A stretch of DNA of 64,000 nucleotides from Fulvia fulva (GCF_020509005.1 NC_063021.1:2790001-2854000); one strand, 5' to 3'. Shown: positions 21,485-35,350, counted from the first letter of the stretch. A program made the numbers and translations. Notes: a model not told the origin generated them from the letters alone.

Positions 21485-21489
21485 TAGAA
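21485..21489. repeat. Target-site duplication of Copia-3, left copy
   Basis: TAGAA; the right copy at 35687-35691 is TACAA (one mismatch). LINE-b leader sequence stops and resumes exactly at these points. Confidence 0.7.
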
Positions 21490-21897
21490 TGTTAAATAGG
21501 TATAGAATATATATATACGGAAGTTAGGACACGTAATAGAGAAGGAGGAAGGACTAATATAGTATACGAAGGTATATAGTAGAACAGTATTTAGTACTAA
21601 AGGTGTCTCTACTATCGGTATAGAGACTACGTCTCTTATATCTATATAGAGGGATATTACTCTAGCCCTAGTTCTATTTCACTACGCCTTATCGGTTTTA
21701 CCTATATCTTATCCTACGACGGTAGTTCCTCCGATAGTCTCGTACTAACTAGCTAAGCGACTTTAGGTCCTCTAAGTCGCTCCTACTATTCGTATAGTGT
21801 CTCGGTAGTATTGCCGTACTATTGTCTCGACTAGCTTAGTATATACTAAGTTAGTCTTAGTACCGTACGACATGCCTACTAACCTATATTCGTAATA
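21490..21897 (-). repeat. Copia-3 3' LTR
   Basis: 408 bp, starts TGTTAAATAGGTATAG and ends CGTAATA (AACA-type end after C to T change). The other copy is split: 30274-30436 plus 35444-35686, 406 bases in all. Confidence 0.85.
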
Positions 21898-21979
21898 CTT
21901 CTACTTAGGTCGTAAGGTAAGGAACGATTGTTCCTACTATACTAGCTATAGCTATCGTACGAAGGTCTAGAACTAGGGC

Positions 21980-23217
21980 CTAGCTAGCGGTTTAGTTAAA
22001 CTATCTACTACTATCTCCTTAGTATAGTAGTACTCTACTTTAATCTTCCTCTACTACTAGAGGTGCCTAATATAGTTATAGGTAAGATTAATATACTTAG
22101 ATCTTTCGTAGATATAGGCGTCCTTAACTAAGGTTAGAGCCGCCTAGTTATCCCCTATAAGGCGTACTAGTCTTAGTTTGTCGACGGTACTCTTGTTAGC
22201 TAGGACTATTAGTTAGAAAGAGTAGTCTCCTACTAGCCCCGGGTAGTTTATCTCTCGGAGGATAGCTGCTAGGAACTAGGGTTGTTTCGCGGCGGCGTTT
22301 ATCGCTATAAACTCTACCTCTATAGTAGAGGTTACTATAGACTTTTACTTCCTACTTATCTAGGATATAGGCGTACCGTATACTAGCTAGACATGTCCTA
22401 GAATTAAGACCCTATCTACTCGATCTATCGCGTAGTCGGAGTCTAAGTATCCGGTTAGGGCATCGCTACTACGTCTAAATATTAATCCTAGGTCGGGGAA
22501 CGACCTTAGGTATCTCGAGACCTTCTTTAGTACTTTTATATACCGCTTTATTAGATCCGCGACATATATACTAGTTCTCTCGAGTAGGAAGGCTAGGTCC
22601 GGTCTCGTTATAGTCATTAGCTATATCTAGGTCCTATTATCGCTCTAGTAGTTATCCTTATTATATCTCTTGTCGTTCGGGGCTATAGGACGGAGATTAT
22701 CGTAACTATCTATTAGCGAGAGTATTAGGCTTACCTTTTCTTTTGCTATGTCTATTTTAGTAAGGGCCTTACGGATATAATAGCCCTAGTCGAGTTTTAG
22801 GGTACTATTACGCCTATCGTAAGTAATCTTTAGTCCTAGTAGTTTCTCCGGTTCCTCGAGATCCTTAATCTTAAAGTATTACGCGAACTGCTTCTTAAAC
22901 TATTAGATATCGGCTAACCTTAGTACTATAATAGGTATGTCGTCTATATAGATAAGTAGTATAATGTCTCTCTTAGTATAAGTTAGGAGATATAGGTCTA
23001 CCTCGGACTAGTAGAATCCTATTTTGACTAACGTAGCGATATAGAGCTTGTTCTAGTCTCTAGCTACCTACTTTAGGCCGTAGAGACTCTAGAGTACCTT
23101 AAGGACCGTGTTCGGTAGGGTTTCGGCTCCTAGTAGGGGTTTTATATAGATGTCTTCGGCTAGGTAGCTTTAGGTAAACGTATTATTAACGTCGACCTAG
23201 TATATCTCGAGATCTAG
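21980..23217 (-). pseudogene. Copia-3 pol, RNase H and C-terminal RT part
   Basis: RNase H and the RT connection are clearly homologous to Copia-2: the piece 22387-22617 reads TRPDLAF, KVSRYLRSFPDLGL and GYLDSDYAID at matching positions. The RT catalytic region is near 22930-22960. The coding sequence is cut at 23217 by LINE-d and goes on at 26856. Confidence 0.85.
23201..23217. repeat. Target-site duplication of LINE-d, left copy
   Basis: TATATCTCGAGATCTAG (17 bp), exact copy at 26839-26855. Confidence 0.9.
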
Positions 23218-26200
23218 GGCTAGCCGGATAGCGAGATATAGGCTTAGGAGACATAGTAGGTTAGTACGGAAATAGACCTTACGGATAACGAATAATACTA
23301 TACGACGATATTACTATTATATAGTACAACGTAAACAAAAGTAGGGACAAGGTCTAGCGCCACTTTCTATAAGAGCTAGACCCGCTACGGCACTACGTTA
23401 TCGCGGTATAGGGACTATAGGTCAACCCCTACGAAGGACTCCTAGCTACTTATAATGACCGGAGATACTATACCGTAATCGCGGGCTAACGAGGCGTTAT
23501 CCCGAGGACATATATATACGTAAGCAAGACTATAGACCTTGAGTCGTAGAAGGTTATACTACCGTAGTAGGGCAACCTAGGAGACATAACATCAATCTAG
23601 ATCGACACGACATAAGGCCCTATCTAGATCCATAACGTTTATAACCCGCTACCGCGGGGTCGGACGAGTAGGGAACTAGGAACCCTCGCCTACCTAGAGC
23701 GGACCCTAAGCTAAGACATAAAGTAAGTACTCCTCGGCGACTTCAACCTCTACTACCTACGGTAGGGACTCGAATTCACTCCCCCGTACGCGTTTCTAGG
23801 GGAAAAGCTACTAGATATAACCGTACGCTACGGAATGGCCTTAGTAATACTAAAGGGAATAGAGACGTAGAAGGTACGTATAAGTATAAGCACGATCGAC
23901 CTATACTTTCTATTACGAGAACTTGAAGAGAGACTAGTCTAATGCCGACCGAACTACGCGCTAGAAGCCTCCTCAGACTATATCCCTATCTAAACGACGC
24001 TAGGGGTGAAGGCGATAGAGGAGCTAGTAAGCGAACTACGCCGTAACTAGAAGAAGGCACGCTAGGACAATATAAGAGGCTTCCTAATAGCGAACCTACT
24101 ATAGTATAGAGAACTCGAGACGACAGCTTAGCTAGATTAAGTAGCGGAACAGATTACCTCGGTTATATAGTAAGTAGCGGAACAATATACGCCGTTACTC
24201 CGGCCCTTAACGTAGTAGAAGGCCTTCTAGACCCCTAAATGCTCTACGAAGGTAAGGGAGGCTAGAAGGGCAAGGCGACAGTAGACGAAGGAGCACACCT
24301 AAGAGACGTAGGAGCAATACTGTCGCGCGACACAAGAGAAGAAGGTACAGATAAGACGCGACAAGCTATAGGACTAGAGAGCGACGATTAGGCTCGTTAT
24401 AGAAAAACCGGAACAGATATAGAGACTTACTAAATAGGCACGACTACCTAAAGAGTAGCAAACCCCTTACTTCCCCCTAATCGTAGACCGCGAAGGGATT
24501 GCCTAGGCTACGCCCCGGGGCAAGGCAAAAGTATTAGCCGACTATTTCTTTTCGACGTAAGTAGAGGTAGACCTTACGGATATCGACCCGAGTATATACC
24601 CGGAACCCCTAGACATAGATTGGGCGGTTAGCTCTAACATAGTAACAGGAGTTATAAGTAAGCTAAAAGGACGGAAAGCCCTAGGCCTAGACAGGATACC
24701 AAACATACTACTAAAAGAGTATAGAGAAGAGATCGCGCCGAGCCTAGCAAACCTATTTACTACGTGCCTACGGCTAGGGTATCACCCGAAGCCGTATAGA
24801 GAGTCTATAACAGTAGTACTACGTAAGCTATAGAAGGAGGACTATACTTAGCCCAAGTCGTATAGACTAATCGTACTTCTAAACACGATAGGGAAGGTCC
24901 TAGAAAAGATAGTAGCCTAGAGACTTACGTAGCTAGCCGAGGACAACTACGTACTCCTAGTAACACAGATAGGGGGAAGAAGCTAGCGATCGACACTAAT
25001 AGTAATAGAGCTAATTACGGAGAAAATTCAGACCCTCTAGCACTACGGTAGGAACCGAGCGGCGTCCTTACTATCCCTCGACATCGTAGGAGCCTTCGAC
25101 AACGTCTTATACCAAAGGCTAATACATATCCTATAGTAGAAAGGCATCCCCTAGTAGGTAACGACGTTCGTCTACTCCTTTCTCTAGGAACGGACGATAT
25201 ACCTAGTCCTAGGAAGGTACACGTCCGACCCGGTAAAGGTAGAGACTAGAATACCTTAGGGATCTACTCTCTCCCCTATCCTATTTCTGATATTTATGTC
25301 TGATCTAATCCCCCTACTCACCTCTCCGCAAACCTTAGCATCGGGGTTCGTAGACGACACAAACATCCTAGCCTAGTTAGACTCGACAGAAGAGAACTAT
25401 CGCCTCCTCGAAGATAGGCATAAGAAATGCGAGGAGTGGGCAAAGAAGTATAGTGCCCAGTTCGCCCCTAAAAAGTACTAACTTATACACTTTAGTAAAG
25501 CGAGAACATACTATAATATAAAGGCGGCGGTAAGAATCTAAGGCTACGAGACAAAGCTATTAGCGGAGCTACGAGTACTAGGGATCTAGCTCGACCCGAA
25601 GCTAAGCTAGAATATATAGGTTAAGAAAGCCTAGAGTCGAGTATAAGTTAACAAAGCCTCGATAAAGAGACTTACGGCATCTATATAGGGAGTAACATTC
25701 GATAAGGCAAGAGTAATATATAAGGCGATCGTCAGACTAGCTATACTATACGGGGCACAGATTTGGGGAATAGGAGGCGTAGGCAAGCCGATCCCGAAAC
25801 GGATAGAGCAACCCCTAAATAGGACATAGGTAGGTAACCTACGTAGGGTACTAGGCGTATATAAGACAACGTTAATAAGCACGGTAGAAATAGAGACAGG
25901 AACACTACTAATCGGCTAGTATATCCGGGGAATGAGAATTTAATACGCGGTAAGGACGACAGGTTACCTAGTATAAACTACGATCTAGGAGGCAAAGAAT
26001 AAGATAGAAAGCCACTACCGGAGAGGGGCCGGACATAGGACAAGCCAAAAAGAGGATAACCTTACTACCTTTACGGCTATATAGACAAGCACCGAATGGC
26101 TAGCACGAAAAGAGGAGGAGCGTAGGACTCGCTAGGCCGGCGGGAGCAAGGCTAAGACCTAAAGCCTAGCGGAACAGATAGCGAGCTACCTATAGGAGCA

Positions 26201-26838
26201 GGACTAGAAAAGGAAGCCCCCTAAGACAATAGGCCCGATAGCGCTCCGAGCCTTCTAGAGACACAATTACTAGCTATATAGGGACCTAACAAGGGCCGAG
26301 GCAAGCATAGCGATCCAAATCAGGTCCGAACATATTAGGTTAAGGGCCTACCTATTTAGAAGACGCGTACTAGACATCTATAGCCTAGTCTACTAGTGTG
26401 GCTACCTATCGCAAAACCTAGAATATATACTACTATAATGCCCGTAGTAGGCGAGAGGCAGGGGAAATTAGAGGCACTAAGCGGGAAGGAGAGACTATAA
26501 GTCAATCATTAGGGACAAAGGCAACATTCGCCGAATCTCTCGGTAGATACTATAGTAGGGATACCTCTAGTAGTTTAGCCTCGCTAGCGAGACGGAGGAG
26601 TAGATAGACAAGAGGCGGAAGCTAGGGGGTAGTAGATAGGGTAGTTATTAGGGCAGGCCTATAATACTAGCGTACCCCTAATAAGGGAAAATTAAGACAA
26701 CAACTAGGAGGAAAAGACAGGCGGGAAGGAGGAGGGGTTTTTACTAATACGGTTTCCCCTCTATATATACGAAAACAGGATAGTATAGCTATATAGGCCA
26801 AAGGGCACTACAACAGCTTAATGAAATATCTATCTATC
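23218..26838 (+). mobile_element. LINE-d: 5'-truncated LINE inside Copia-3
   Basis: 3.62 kb, + strand, of the same family as LINE-a. It starts near the end of ORF1 and holds almost all of ORF2 and the 3' UTR, ending GCTTAATGAAATATCTATC. RIP-killed. The 3' UTR stem-loop is at 26732-26761, where the outer GAGGGG/CCCCTC stem is strong but the inner stem is decayed. Confidence 0.88.
23295..26640 (+). pseudogene. LINE-d ORF2 (endonuclease/RT), RIP-killed
   Basis: Read through stops. The endonuclease shows QYNVNKS-like start near 23320, GDFNLYY near 23738-23755 and SSDYIPI near 23965. The reverse transcriptase covers about 24640-25500, with GRKALGLDRIPN near 24672, the LDIVGAFDN block near 25078-25103 and SGFVDDTNILA at about 25338-25373. 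The C-terminal IRSEHI..RAYL block and decayed knuckle are near 26310-26440. It is closest to LINE-a among the dead copies by eye. Confidence 0.85.
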
Positions 26839-26855
26839 TATATCTCGAGATCTAG
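26839..26855. repeat. Target-site duplication of LINE-d, right copy
   Basis: Exact copy of 23201-23217, directly after the tail. Confidence 0.9.
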
Positions 26856-29800
26856 CTCGTAAACTACTACTATAAAGACCCTTAGGGTGTTATAGTGTAC
26901 TATAGGTACGAATGTCTCTTCGAAGTTAACGCCGAATTTCTATAAAAACCCTCTTACGACAAGTCTTGCCTTAAACTTTTCGATTACTCCGCTAATAAGT
27001 CTCTTTACGTCGAAGACCTACTTAGAGGTAACTATATTCGCCCCCCTTAGAGCGATAGCCGTTTCCTAGGTATTGTTACTTAATAACGAGAGTAGCTCGG
27101 TATCGATAGCGTCCTTCTATAAGTGGCCCTATTTAGGATCCCCTACCGTAGCCTTATATATCTTCGGAATAGGTACTTCCTATTAGTAGGCGATACCGAG
27201 TCCGAATATAGTAAAGGCGTATTCTTAGACTTTGTCGAATAGTTCCTCTACCGTAGCTATAAATATACGTTCGTTAGTATAGGTAAGTCTATTGTTTACC
27301 TATAGTAGTTAGTAGAATAAAGCTATTATAGCTTTGTAGTACTTAGCCTCATAGTCCTAGTCCTAGCCGTAGTTATCGTTAGGATCTCTAGTCCTTTTCC
27401 TCCGGACGATTAGTTCCGGTAGCTCCGAGGTTTCCTCGATCTTCTTATAGTCCGCGATATTATCTAGTCTACCGGGAAGTTAGACATAGAGCGGTCTTTA
27501 GACAGTTAGTCCTTTGTCCTTAGCCGTAGCGGGTTCGGTCTCTACGTAGGGAGCGGGGATTAGCTAGGTCGGTTCTTCTATAGAGGACTCGGCTACTTTA
27601 GTAGTAGAAAGTTAGGGTATTTTATACTCTATCTCGCTTACGTCACTCTCGTCGAGCCTAGGTATTATACTACCCGAGGATCGTAAGATTGCTATCGGGG
27701 TATCCGCTAGTCGCTAAACTAGTAGTAGTCGCGAGACCGCCGGTAGTCGACCGACTAGTCTTCGTTCGGGTACCTTACTAGGTTAGTTCGTAAAGGAGAT
27801 ACCTAAATCTAGATCTTCCCCCTTCTCGTTTTCGAACTAATCTACTTAGCTATACTATATAATAGCTCGTATATCTAGCTCCTAGAACAACTATTACTTA
27901 GTCGATTGACCGTATCTAACGAAAATAACTTCCTTACCTCGGCTTATTAACTTATCTTATCGTAGCCCTTTTAGATATAATTTCGGTTCTACGTAAACTA
28001 CTACCCTATAACCCTATACTCTTAGGTAATCTACCGTCGGTACTTTACTAGTAAATACTTCTTCCGGCGAAAGTTAGACACCGTTAAGTAACGGTCCGTT
28101 CGGTAGTAGGTTACGTATAACCGCCTATACCTCTAGCGCTTTAGGCTAGAATTCTACCGGCATCCCCGATTCCTCGAGTATTACGCGGATCGCGTTCTCC
28201 GATACCTAGATTGACCTTTCTACTACTCCGTTTTATATAGAGTTGTAAGTATCCGTCGTATCGTATTAAACTCCCGATTCTTTCTCCTATTCTTTTAGAA
28301 CTATTAGTAGCTTAGGTACATTGTTACTCCGTACTACTCTTACGTAGCATTTAGATACTTTCTCTATAGTTAGCCGCTATTATCGTAGTGCTTACGGTAC
28401 GTCCGATTTGTTCTTAAGCGGGATCACCTACTTCTTTCTTAAGAAGTGATCTACGATCTCTAGCTAGTATTTAAAACCTAGCCTAGATGTCGTAATTTCG
28501 AAGGGTCCGTAGATGTCGATAGATATAAGCGCAAGTCTTTCGTTCTTTTATTCTACGACAGCGCCTTTAAACTTCCGTATATTCGCGATAGAGTATACCT
28601 TATAGTTATGCTCGTCCGGGATAGGAATCGGGTCCTTCTTATTACTTACCCTATAGACGTTCCGGAGCAATCCTTTACCTAGGTATACGAATCTTCTATA
28701 CTAAAGCTCCTACTAATCCTCGGTAGTTACCGCGGCTAGAGCTTCCTCGTATAGCATCTCCGGGGGTCTATTATCTACCTAGTTTAGAGAGTCGGATATC
28801 GAAGATACTACCGGTACCCCCCCTCGTAGTACTGTTCGTACGATAGGCTTTCCGCTCTTATACTTAAGTATAAAGTTTAGAGGTTTGATATCGAATTACT
28901 TACTAAACTACCTCTATAAAACTAGATTAACTCTAAGATTAGGAATAAATAAGACTTTCTCTAGCGTAATTTATTTCCCCGTTAGTCCTCCTATAGTTAC
29001 TATTACTTTATAGAATGTATCTAGGTACCCCCTACCGACTTTAATCACTTTCCTTCTCGATAGTTTCCTAAGCGATCTGAATAGAGACTTATTATCAGTT
29101 ATATATAAGGAGGTATAGGAGTCTAGTAACTATTCGGAGGCGGGAAACTTACCTTTTACTTCGGTAGTAGAATAGGCGACTTCGTCGTCGTATATTTCCT
29201 CGGTATCGCTTTCTCGTAAGGTATAGGCTCGTATCGCTTTTACCTTTATCTTGTTATCGGATTGGCTTCTCCTATCCTTCTACTGTTTCCTAGACTTCTT
29301 AAGGGCGTTTTAGGCCTTCTCTAGATCCCGGACTAGCTCTTCGTAGGACTTCTTCTCTAGTTACTTCTAGGTGTTCTTCTTTTTAATAAACTCCTTTACG
29401 GAATCTAGTTCCGGGTACGATATAACTAGGTAGTTACTATCGTAGATAAAGTAGCCGCTCTTGCCCCCTTACCTCTAGGAGTATAGAGCGGTCTCGCCCT
29501 TACTCTCTTAGATCCGTAATTCGTAGGATTTAAGTCAGGTTATAGCGGATTCCTAGCCTAGGTTTAGCTAAGCTAGGATAGTGTCCCTAGTACTAGCGTA
29601 GACGTCCGGGAGGCTACTTAGTAGGTACTTAAACCTCCGGATAGGGTCCTTATAGTAGGTCTCTTTACTATCTGTTTCGGCAATCTATATAGATAGGTTA
29701 CCTAGATATATCTACCCTTATCTAATTGTCTAATTGTCCGGTAGCTTAAATAATACTAGCTATTCTATAAGCGCTACTACGTATGCCTTATAGACCTTAC

Positions 29801-30120
29801 TATACTTCTTCTATAGAAGTTTCTAGATCTCTTTCGTATCTCGTATATCTAAGATTTCTTAGTTATCCTCCTCGGACAAATATACTAAGATAGTATATCT
29901 CGCTATACCGTTCGCCTTCGAAGTGATCTTAGGCGTAACGGATTCTAGGAGATCAGCCGACGAGTCGTCGATAACCTAGAATACCTCCCGGCTTTCGAGA
30001 TAGTCTCGTAGTATAACGAACTAGCGCTTCTAGTTCTTACGAGTAAGGGTAGGGCCGACCTTCCGGGGGCCCTCGTAACTCGTTAAGTCTTCTATAGCGA
30101 AGGTAGCCTTAGATATATAG
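26856..30120 (-). pseudogene. Copia-3 gag-pol, gag to N-terminal RT part
   Basis: Minus strand: gag about 30120-29160, protease about 29150-28850, integrase about 28650-27950 (matching the Copia-2 integrase block by block), a linker to about 27250, and the N-terminal half of RT to 26856. Stops are frequent and of the RIP type. The stretch 30121-30256 is leader. Confidence 0.8.
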
Positions 30121-30256
30121 TAAGCTCTACTTAACTACGGTAGTTAGAATAAGCTTAGACTCCCCGAGTCTATTAGTACGTTACCGTACGGATTCCGGGT
30201 ATAGGGTATAATACCCTACGTCGTACTTCCTTAGTATATCGATGTCCTTTTAAGCA

Positions 30257-30273
30257 AACTCGGGCTTATAACC
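30257..30273 (-). other. Copia-3 primer binding site
   Basis: The + strand reads CGGGCTTATAACC next to the LTR, the Copia-2 initiator-tRNA-Met site with one C to T change in a CpA. Confidence 0.7.
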
Positions 30274-30436
30274 TATTAATTAGGTATAGTATATATATAT
30301 ACGGAAGTTAGGATACGTAATAGGGAAGGAGGAAGGACTAATATAGTATACGAAGGTATATAGTAGAACAGTGTTTAGTACTAAAGGTGTCTCTACTATC
30401 GGTATAGAGACTACGTCTCTTATATATATAGAGGGA
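30274..30436 (-). repeat. Copia-3 5' LTR, first part
   Basis: Matches 21490-21655. It is cut at TATATATAGAGGGA by LINE-e and continues at 35444. Confidence 0.85.
30423..30436. repeat. Target-site duplication of LINE-e, left copy
   Basis: TATATATAGAGGGA, exact copy at 35430-35443; part of the Copia-3 LTR. Confidence 0.88.
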
Positions 30437-30627
30437 AGCTTTACTATAGGTAATATTATCTTACTATAGTATCGATCTCTACGCCAAAACAAGACACATT
30501 CGAAAGCTCTTATTAAGGCCATTCTAACGATATATAAAGTAGGCCACTGCCCCTAGGACTAAGGGAGTTCTACCTTATTTAATCTAGACAGCTTAAAGCT
30601 CTCTTCACCCTATTTCTTCAGCTCCAA

Positions 30628-31947
30628 ATGCCGCGGAGGTGCCTAGCTACATTAGGCAACTCCTAGGTAATAGTAGCCTAGGCTACGGTACTAATAGCGC
30701 CTACGGCCCTATAGGCGAAGCCCCCCTAAGACAACTAGTAGCAACTTATAGAGGACGTAAAAAGTATAGAAACTAACGATCAGCTCCCTTACCGGTCTCT
30801 ATAGGTAATAATCACTTAGCTACGTACGGCGCTTATACTGTCGTATTACCGAGGGCAATAAGAAATAAGGACGACGTCCTAGGCGATTAGTAAGGCCACC
30901 CGGAATCAACACCCCTATAGCTAGGTATCGGTCGCGGCATCGATACTAGGCCCCCGCCTAACGTACGATATAGTTACGATCCGCATTGTAGTAAAGGAAG
31001 ACTAGGCCGAAGTTGCGAAGCTATCGAACAAGGAGCTCGCCTAACGAACTAACTAACTAGGGGTGGTCGTAGTGAACTAACAGTCTAACGGCACTCTATA
31101 GATCTATACTAGCTCTACTACTACTAGGAGGCACCTAGAGGTATAGCTATAGTGGGCATCTAAGGTTGCGGCATTAGCGAAGGTCTTAACGAAACAATTC
31201 ACGATCCTAGTCCACGATATACCTAAGGAGTTTGACCTAACTAACTAGGGTCACCTACGCGCTCTCTAAGAGGACAACCCGGTCACTCTTAACTCTCTAA
31301 TCTAGAAGGCGACTTGGCTCTATAGGAAATGGCTAGAAGGCAAGAAGGCCTCGGCGCTAATAGTATAGCTATAAGACGCGAAAGCGGCGGATCTAGCGAT
31401 AGAACAAGGCCTAGTCTAGCAATATAGCCTTAAGATAGTAGAAAAGCACTCCTTATCCTCTCGTGTCCTCTAATACTTCAAATGCCAACAGTATAGACAC
31501 TAAACCTACACGTGTATAAACAAGTAGGCCTGCTCGAACTATATAGGAGACTATATATCTAGGGACTATATATCGACTACGAGACGGTACGCGAACTGTC
31601 CGGGGCACTACCTATCGTATAGTACGGAATGCCTATAGCGGAAACTAGCGAAAAACAAGGCAATCACAAATAGAACCGTCGCCCTAAGATTCTACGGCGA
31701 CCGTAAGGCTAGCCTATACCGGAACTAACTAGCGGCGGTCGGGTATAAGCGCCCTAGGGCCGAGAACGATATAAAGGATACGTAACCTAGGGCGTACGGG
31801 AGGCCACGTGCTCTACTAGCTACGGCGAGGGAATCTAACTAGGCCCGGCTCCCCTTTAGTATATAGCCGATAGGCGTAGACTAGGACGTATAGGGTAGTA
31901 GGACATAGGACGATATAGAGGAAATAATTGTCGATGCCGATAACTAG
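30628..31947 (+). pseudogene. LINE-e ORF1, RIP-killed
   Basis: 439 codons before a TAG at 31945-31947 in frame with the ATG at 30628; many internal stops. The first zinc knuckle is FKCQQYRH..TYTC (about 31475-31515), with the histidine that LINE-a lacks. LINE-b and LINE-g have ACG at the ATG position, so this ATG may not be the original start. The end overlaps the ORF2 ATG by 14 nt. Confidence 0.82.
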
Positions 31948-34900
31948 CCTCGATACGCTTAGTATTATCTAGTATAACGTTAACTATAGCAAGGATATAG
32001 TCTAGAACCATTTCCTATACGAGGCGGACCCGCGCGTCTACTACGTCCTTATAATCTAGGAGCTATAGATTAACCCGTACTATAAGAGACTAACGACCTA
32101 CAAGTCACTAGGCTATACGACATACCTACGAGGCGACGGTAGACCCCGTACGTGCTTCTATATTAGTAAGGACATACTAGAATCCGACTAGGAGGTAGTA
32201 TACTACTTAGACGAAGAAGGCGGGGGCGATATTACCTCCCTCTACGTAGGTAGTACCTAGATACACAACCTATATATATAACCGCTAGCCTCGAGGTCTA
32301 GCCGCGACCTAGGGGTCTATAGACACCTAGACAGTACGCTTAAGAGACAAGGGTGCCACATCGTAGTAGGAGACTTCAATATACACTACCCTTCCTAGGA
32401 AAGCCTTATATAGCCGCACCCTATAGCCGACGAAGTACTCGACTTAATAGCGAGCAACGCAATTGCCCTTAATACCCCGAAGGACCTAGGCACCTAGAAG
32501 AGAGGGGGACTCTAAGGCACGATCGACCTCTCCTAGATCTTAGATAGCTACTACTATACGGTAACCTACTGTAGGATCGAATATAAACTCGAGGCGTCGT
32601 TAGACTATATACTAGTTAGGACCTCTATTGCGATATAGATATAACGTATACTAGCGAGAACCCCTAAGCTAAACTAGGGAAAGGCCTACTAGGCCAACAT
32701 CTAGGCGTACCTCGATAACTCTAAGAGGCTAGTCTAGATCGCGTAGCAGTAATACAATAGTAAAGACGAGATAGACGAAGTAGTCTAGGGGTTGATAGAC
32801 GAAATAAGAAAAGCGACCTTACTTTACGTTCCGCTTACCTAACTAACGATATAGTCCAAACTATACTAGACGCCGGAGTATACTACGGTATTAAGAGAAG
32901 TAAGGAGAGCCCGCCGGGTATAGACGAGCAACTATAGCGAGGAGGCCTAGAACGTATATAGGGAGGCATACTAATAGAAGAAAGCTATAATACGAAGGGA
33001 GAAAGCAGTCGGCTAGAGGGCTATAGTAGAAGAAATCGCCGGTAAGCTAGAGAGGATATAGAAGCTAGCGAAATAGGCCCGACAGGACCCTATATAGGGC
33101 CCCTCCTTCTCTATCCTAGCGCTATAATCGCCTAGTAGCCCGGTTAGCGACCCCGAGGCTAAGGCGCGTCTACTAGCTAGTAAGTTCTTCCCGCCCCTAG
33201 TCGAGGCTAATCTAAGCGACATAAACAGCTCTACTCCCCTAGCCCCTAGCATCGCGGTCTAATAGGAGGTGTCCGAGGGAGAAGTTGCCGCTGTACTAAG
33301 GAAGTTGCCGGCGAAGAAAGCCCCGGGGCCGGATAGGATCCTAAACGAGCTACTAAAGAAGTGTAGAGATTAACTAGCCCTAGTAGTTATAGCGATCTTT
33401 AACGCCTACCTATAGACCGGGTACTACCCGATAGCTTTTAAACAATCGACGATAGTAGTCCTACGTAAGCCCTAGAAGGAAGACTATACGTAGGTGAAGT
33501 CGTACCGTCTAATTGCGCTCCTTAACACTCTTAGGAAGGCGCTTAAGAAGCTGGTTATAACGAGACTCTCCGAGGCGGTAGAGGAATACTCCCTACTCCC
33601 GGACACCTAGATAGGTACGCGCCTATAGCGATCGACGCTATCCGCGATAGAACTTATTACCTCTTAGGTAAAGGCTATCTAGTATAAGAATAGGGACAAG
33701 GTAGCTTCCTTACTTAGCCTAGATATATCGGGAGCCTTCGACTACGTGTTATACCCGCGGCTACTCTATATCCTAAGGTCGAAGGGACTCCCTAAGTAGC
33801 TTGTTAACTTCGTACGGTCCTACCTCTAAGACCGTAGTACGTCGATCCTAGTCGGCTAGTATAGAAGCCTATTTTAAGCAGTCTATACTAGAATCCCGTA
33901 AGGCTTAACGCTAGTACCTATTCTGTTCCTCTTCTTTATAGCGACGCTACTCCTAGCCCTAGAATCCCAGAACACCGCTACGAGCGGCTTCGTAGACGAC
34001 ATAAACATCCTAGCGTAGTCTTCCTCGACTAAGGAGAACTATAGGCTACTAGAAGAGAAGCACAAGATCTACGAGGACTAGGCTAGGAGGCACGGGGCTC
34101 GGTTTGCCCTAGAAAAGTACAATCTAATACACTTTACGCGCCGGCTACGGTTCCATAATATATAAGCTTCTATCTAGATATAGGGGCACACGACTAACCC
34201 GGTAAATCAGCTTAGGATCCTCGGACTATAGGTAGACCCGGCGCTACGGTAGAGGAAGTACGTATAGGCAATATTACGGAAAGCTAAACAGAATATAGCA
34301 TTATGCTAGAGGCTCACTACGTCTATATAGGGGGCGGACTTCCGGTAGTCACGACTTCTATATACGGCTATTATACGGCTAGTCCTTACCTATAGTAGCC
34401 AAGTGTAGTCCTTAGGCGAGAGGGCCTGCCTATCGAAGGGACTCGTCGCGCCGCTAGCGAAGATCCAAAACCAATGCCTAAGGAAGGTCACCGGGGTATA
34501 TAAGTCGATACTAACGAGGATGCTTAAGCACGAGACCGCTATACCGCCGATCGACCTATATATCTAGGGACTACGGACCTCCTACTTAGGTAAGTCGGCA
34601 TAGTACCTAGTATCGAAGGTCATCGCTAGTACAGTCGTAAGGGCCCGCGAATTAGTACTAGCGTATAGGGGTATTCGACCCGGAAACGAGCCGAACTACC
34701 GGGTAAGGGACGAATAGCTAGTAATATAATAGGAAGGTAAGAAATCGTTTGTAGAGCAACTATAGAAAGAGAGGTAGAACAACTAGGTTGTAGGGTATAG
34801 TAGACGCCCTTAGCTAGCGGGACAACCTAAGGAATAGTTAGCTACAAAATCCGCGGTCAAGCACCCCCCGAAGCTTATCTACTACCGCCTTACGAGGGCA

Positions 34901-35299
34901 TAGAGTAGTATAGCAACCTAACTACGAAGCGAACATATCGGCCTCTAGGGGTACCTATTATAGAGGAAGGTCCTAGGATACACGAATACTAGCTGCCCCT
35001 ACGGCTATCGCTCCTAGAACGTACGGCACGCACTCCTCGTCTGTCCGAGGTGGTCGCTAGGAAGGGGGGAGTAGATAGCAAAGGCGAGGAACCGGACGAT
35101 TAGGGCACTTCTTAACAACGCTGAAGACCTACGGCGTATTACGAACTAGATACTAGAGAAGGGCTGGCTAGAACAGTACCGCCTAGTAGGAGTAGTGTAG
35201 GAAGAGAGGACACGACGCAGCGCGACGAGACCGGCTAGGAGCGGGGGCTAACGGGGTAGTGACATGGACTACGTACGTTCAGAGGGAAAGCTAATCTAG
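31934..35299 (+). pseudogene. LINE-e ORF2 (endonuclease/RT), RIP-killed
   Basis: 1121 codons, one frame from ATG 31934 to TAG 35297-35299, with many internal TAG. The endonuclease has GDFNIHYPS near 32370 and TIDLS near 32520. The reverse transcriptase has KKAPGPDRILN near 33315, LDISGAFD near 33717-33742 and SGFVDD near 33980-34000. The C-terminal domain has RSEHIGLQGYL and SCPYGY..H..Y, with two knuckle cysteines changed. Length and order match LINE-a ORF2 (1128). Confidence 0.87.
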
Positions 35300-35321
35300 A
35301 TAAGGAGTAGTCGGGGGCGGG

Positions 35322-35350
35322 AAGGGTTTTCACCTCTTCGGGTCTCCCTT
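35322..35350 (+). other. 3' UTR stem-loop of LINE-e
   Basis: AAGGG-TTTTC-ACCT-CTTC-GGGT-CT-CCCTT; same fold as the other LINE copies, with a loop different from that of LINE-a. Confidence 0.68.

Noticed and set aside
25631..25882. 83-codon minus-strand frame
   Set aside because: Antisense to LINE-d ORF2; low-stop by chance.
30280..30522. 80-codon minus-strand frame
   Set aside because: Spans the Copia-3 LTR and the LINE-e leader junction, so it cannot be an evolved gene.
30628..30630. ATG of LINE-e as proven ORF1 start
   Set aside because: LINE-b and LINE-g have ACG here and LINE-a has unrelated sequence at its start, so the true start of this family cannot be fixed from these copies.
33013..33252. 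79-codon minus-strand frame
   Set aside because: Antisense to LINE-e ORF2 just before the RT domain.
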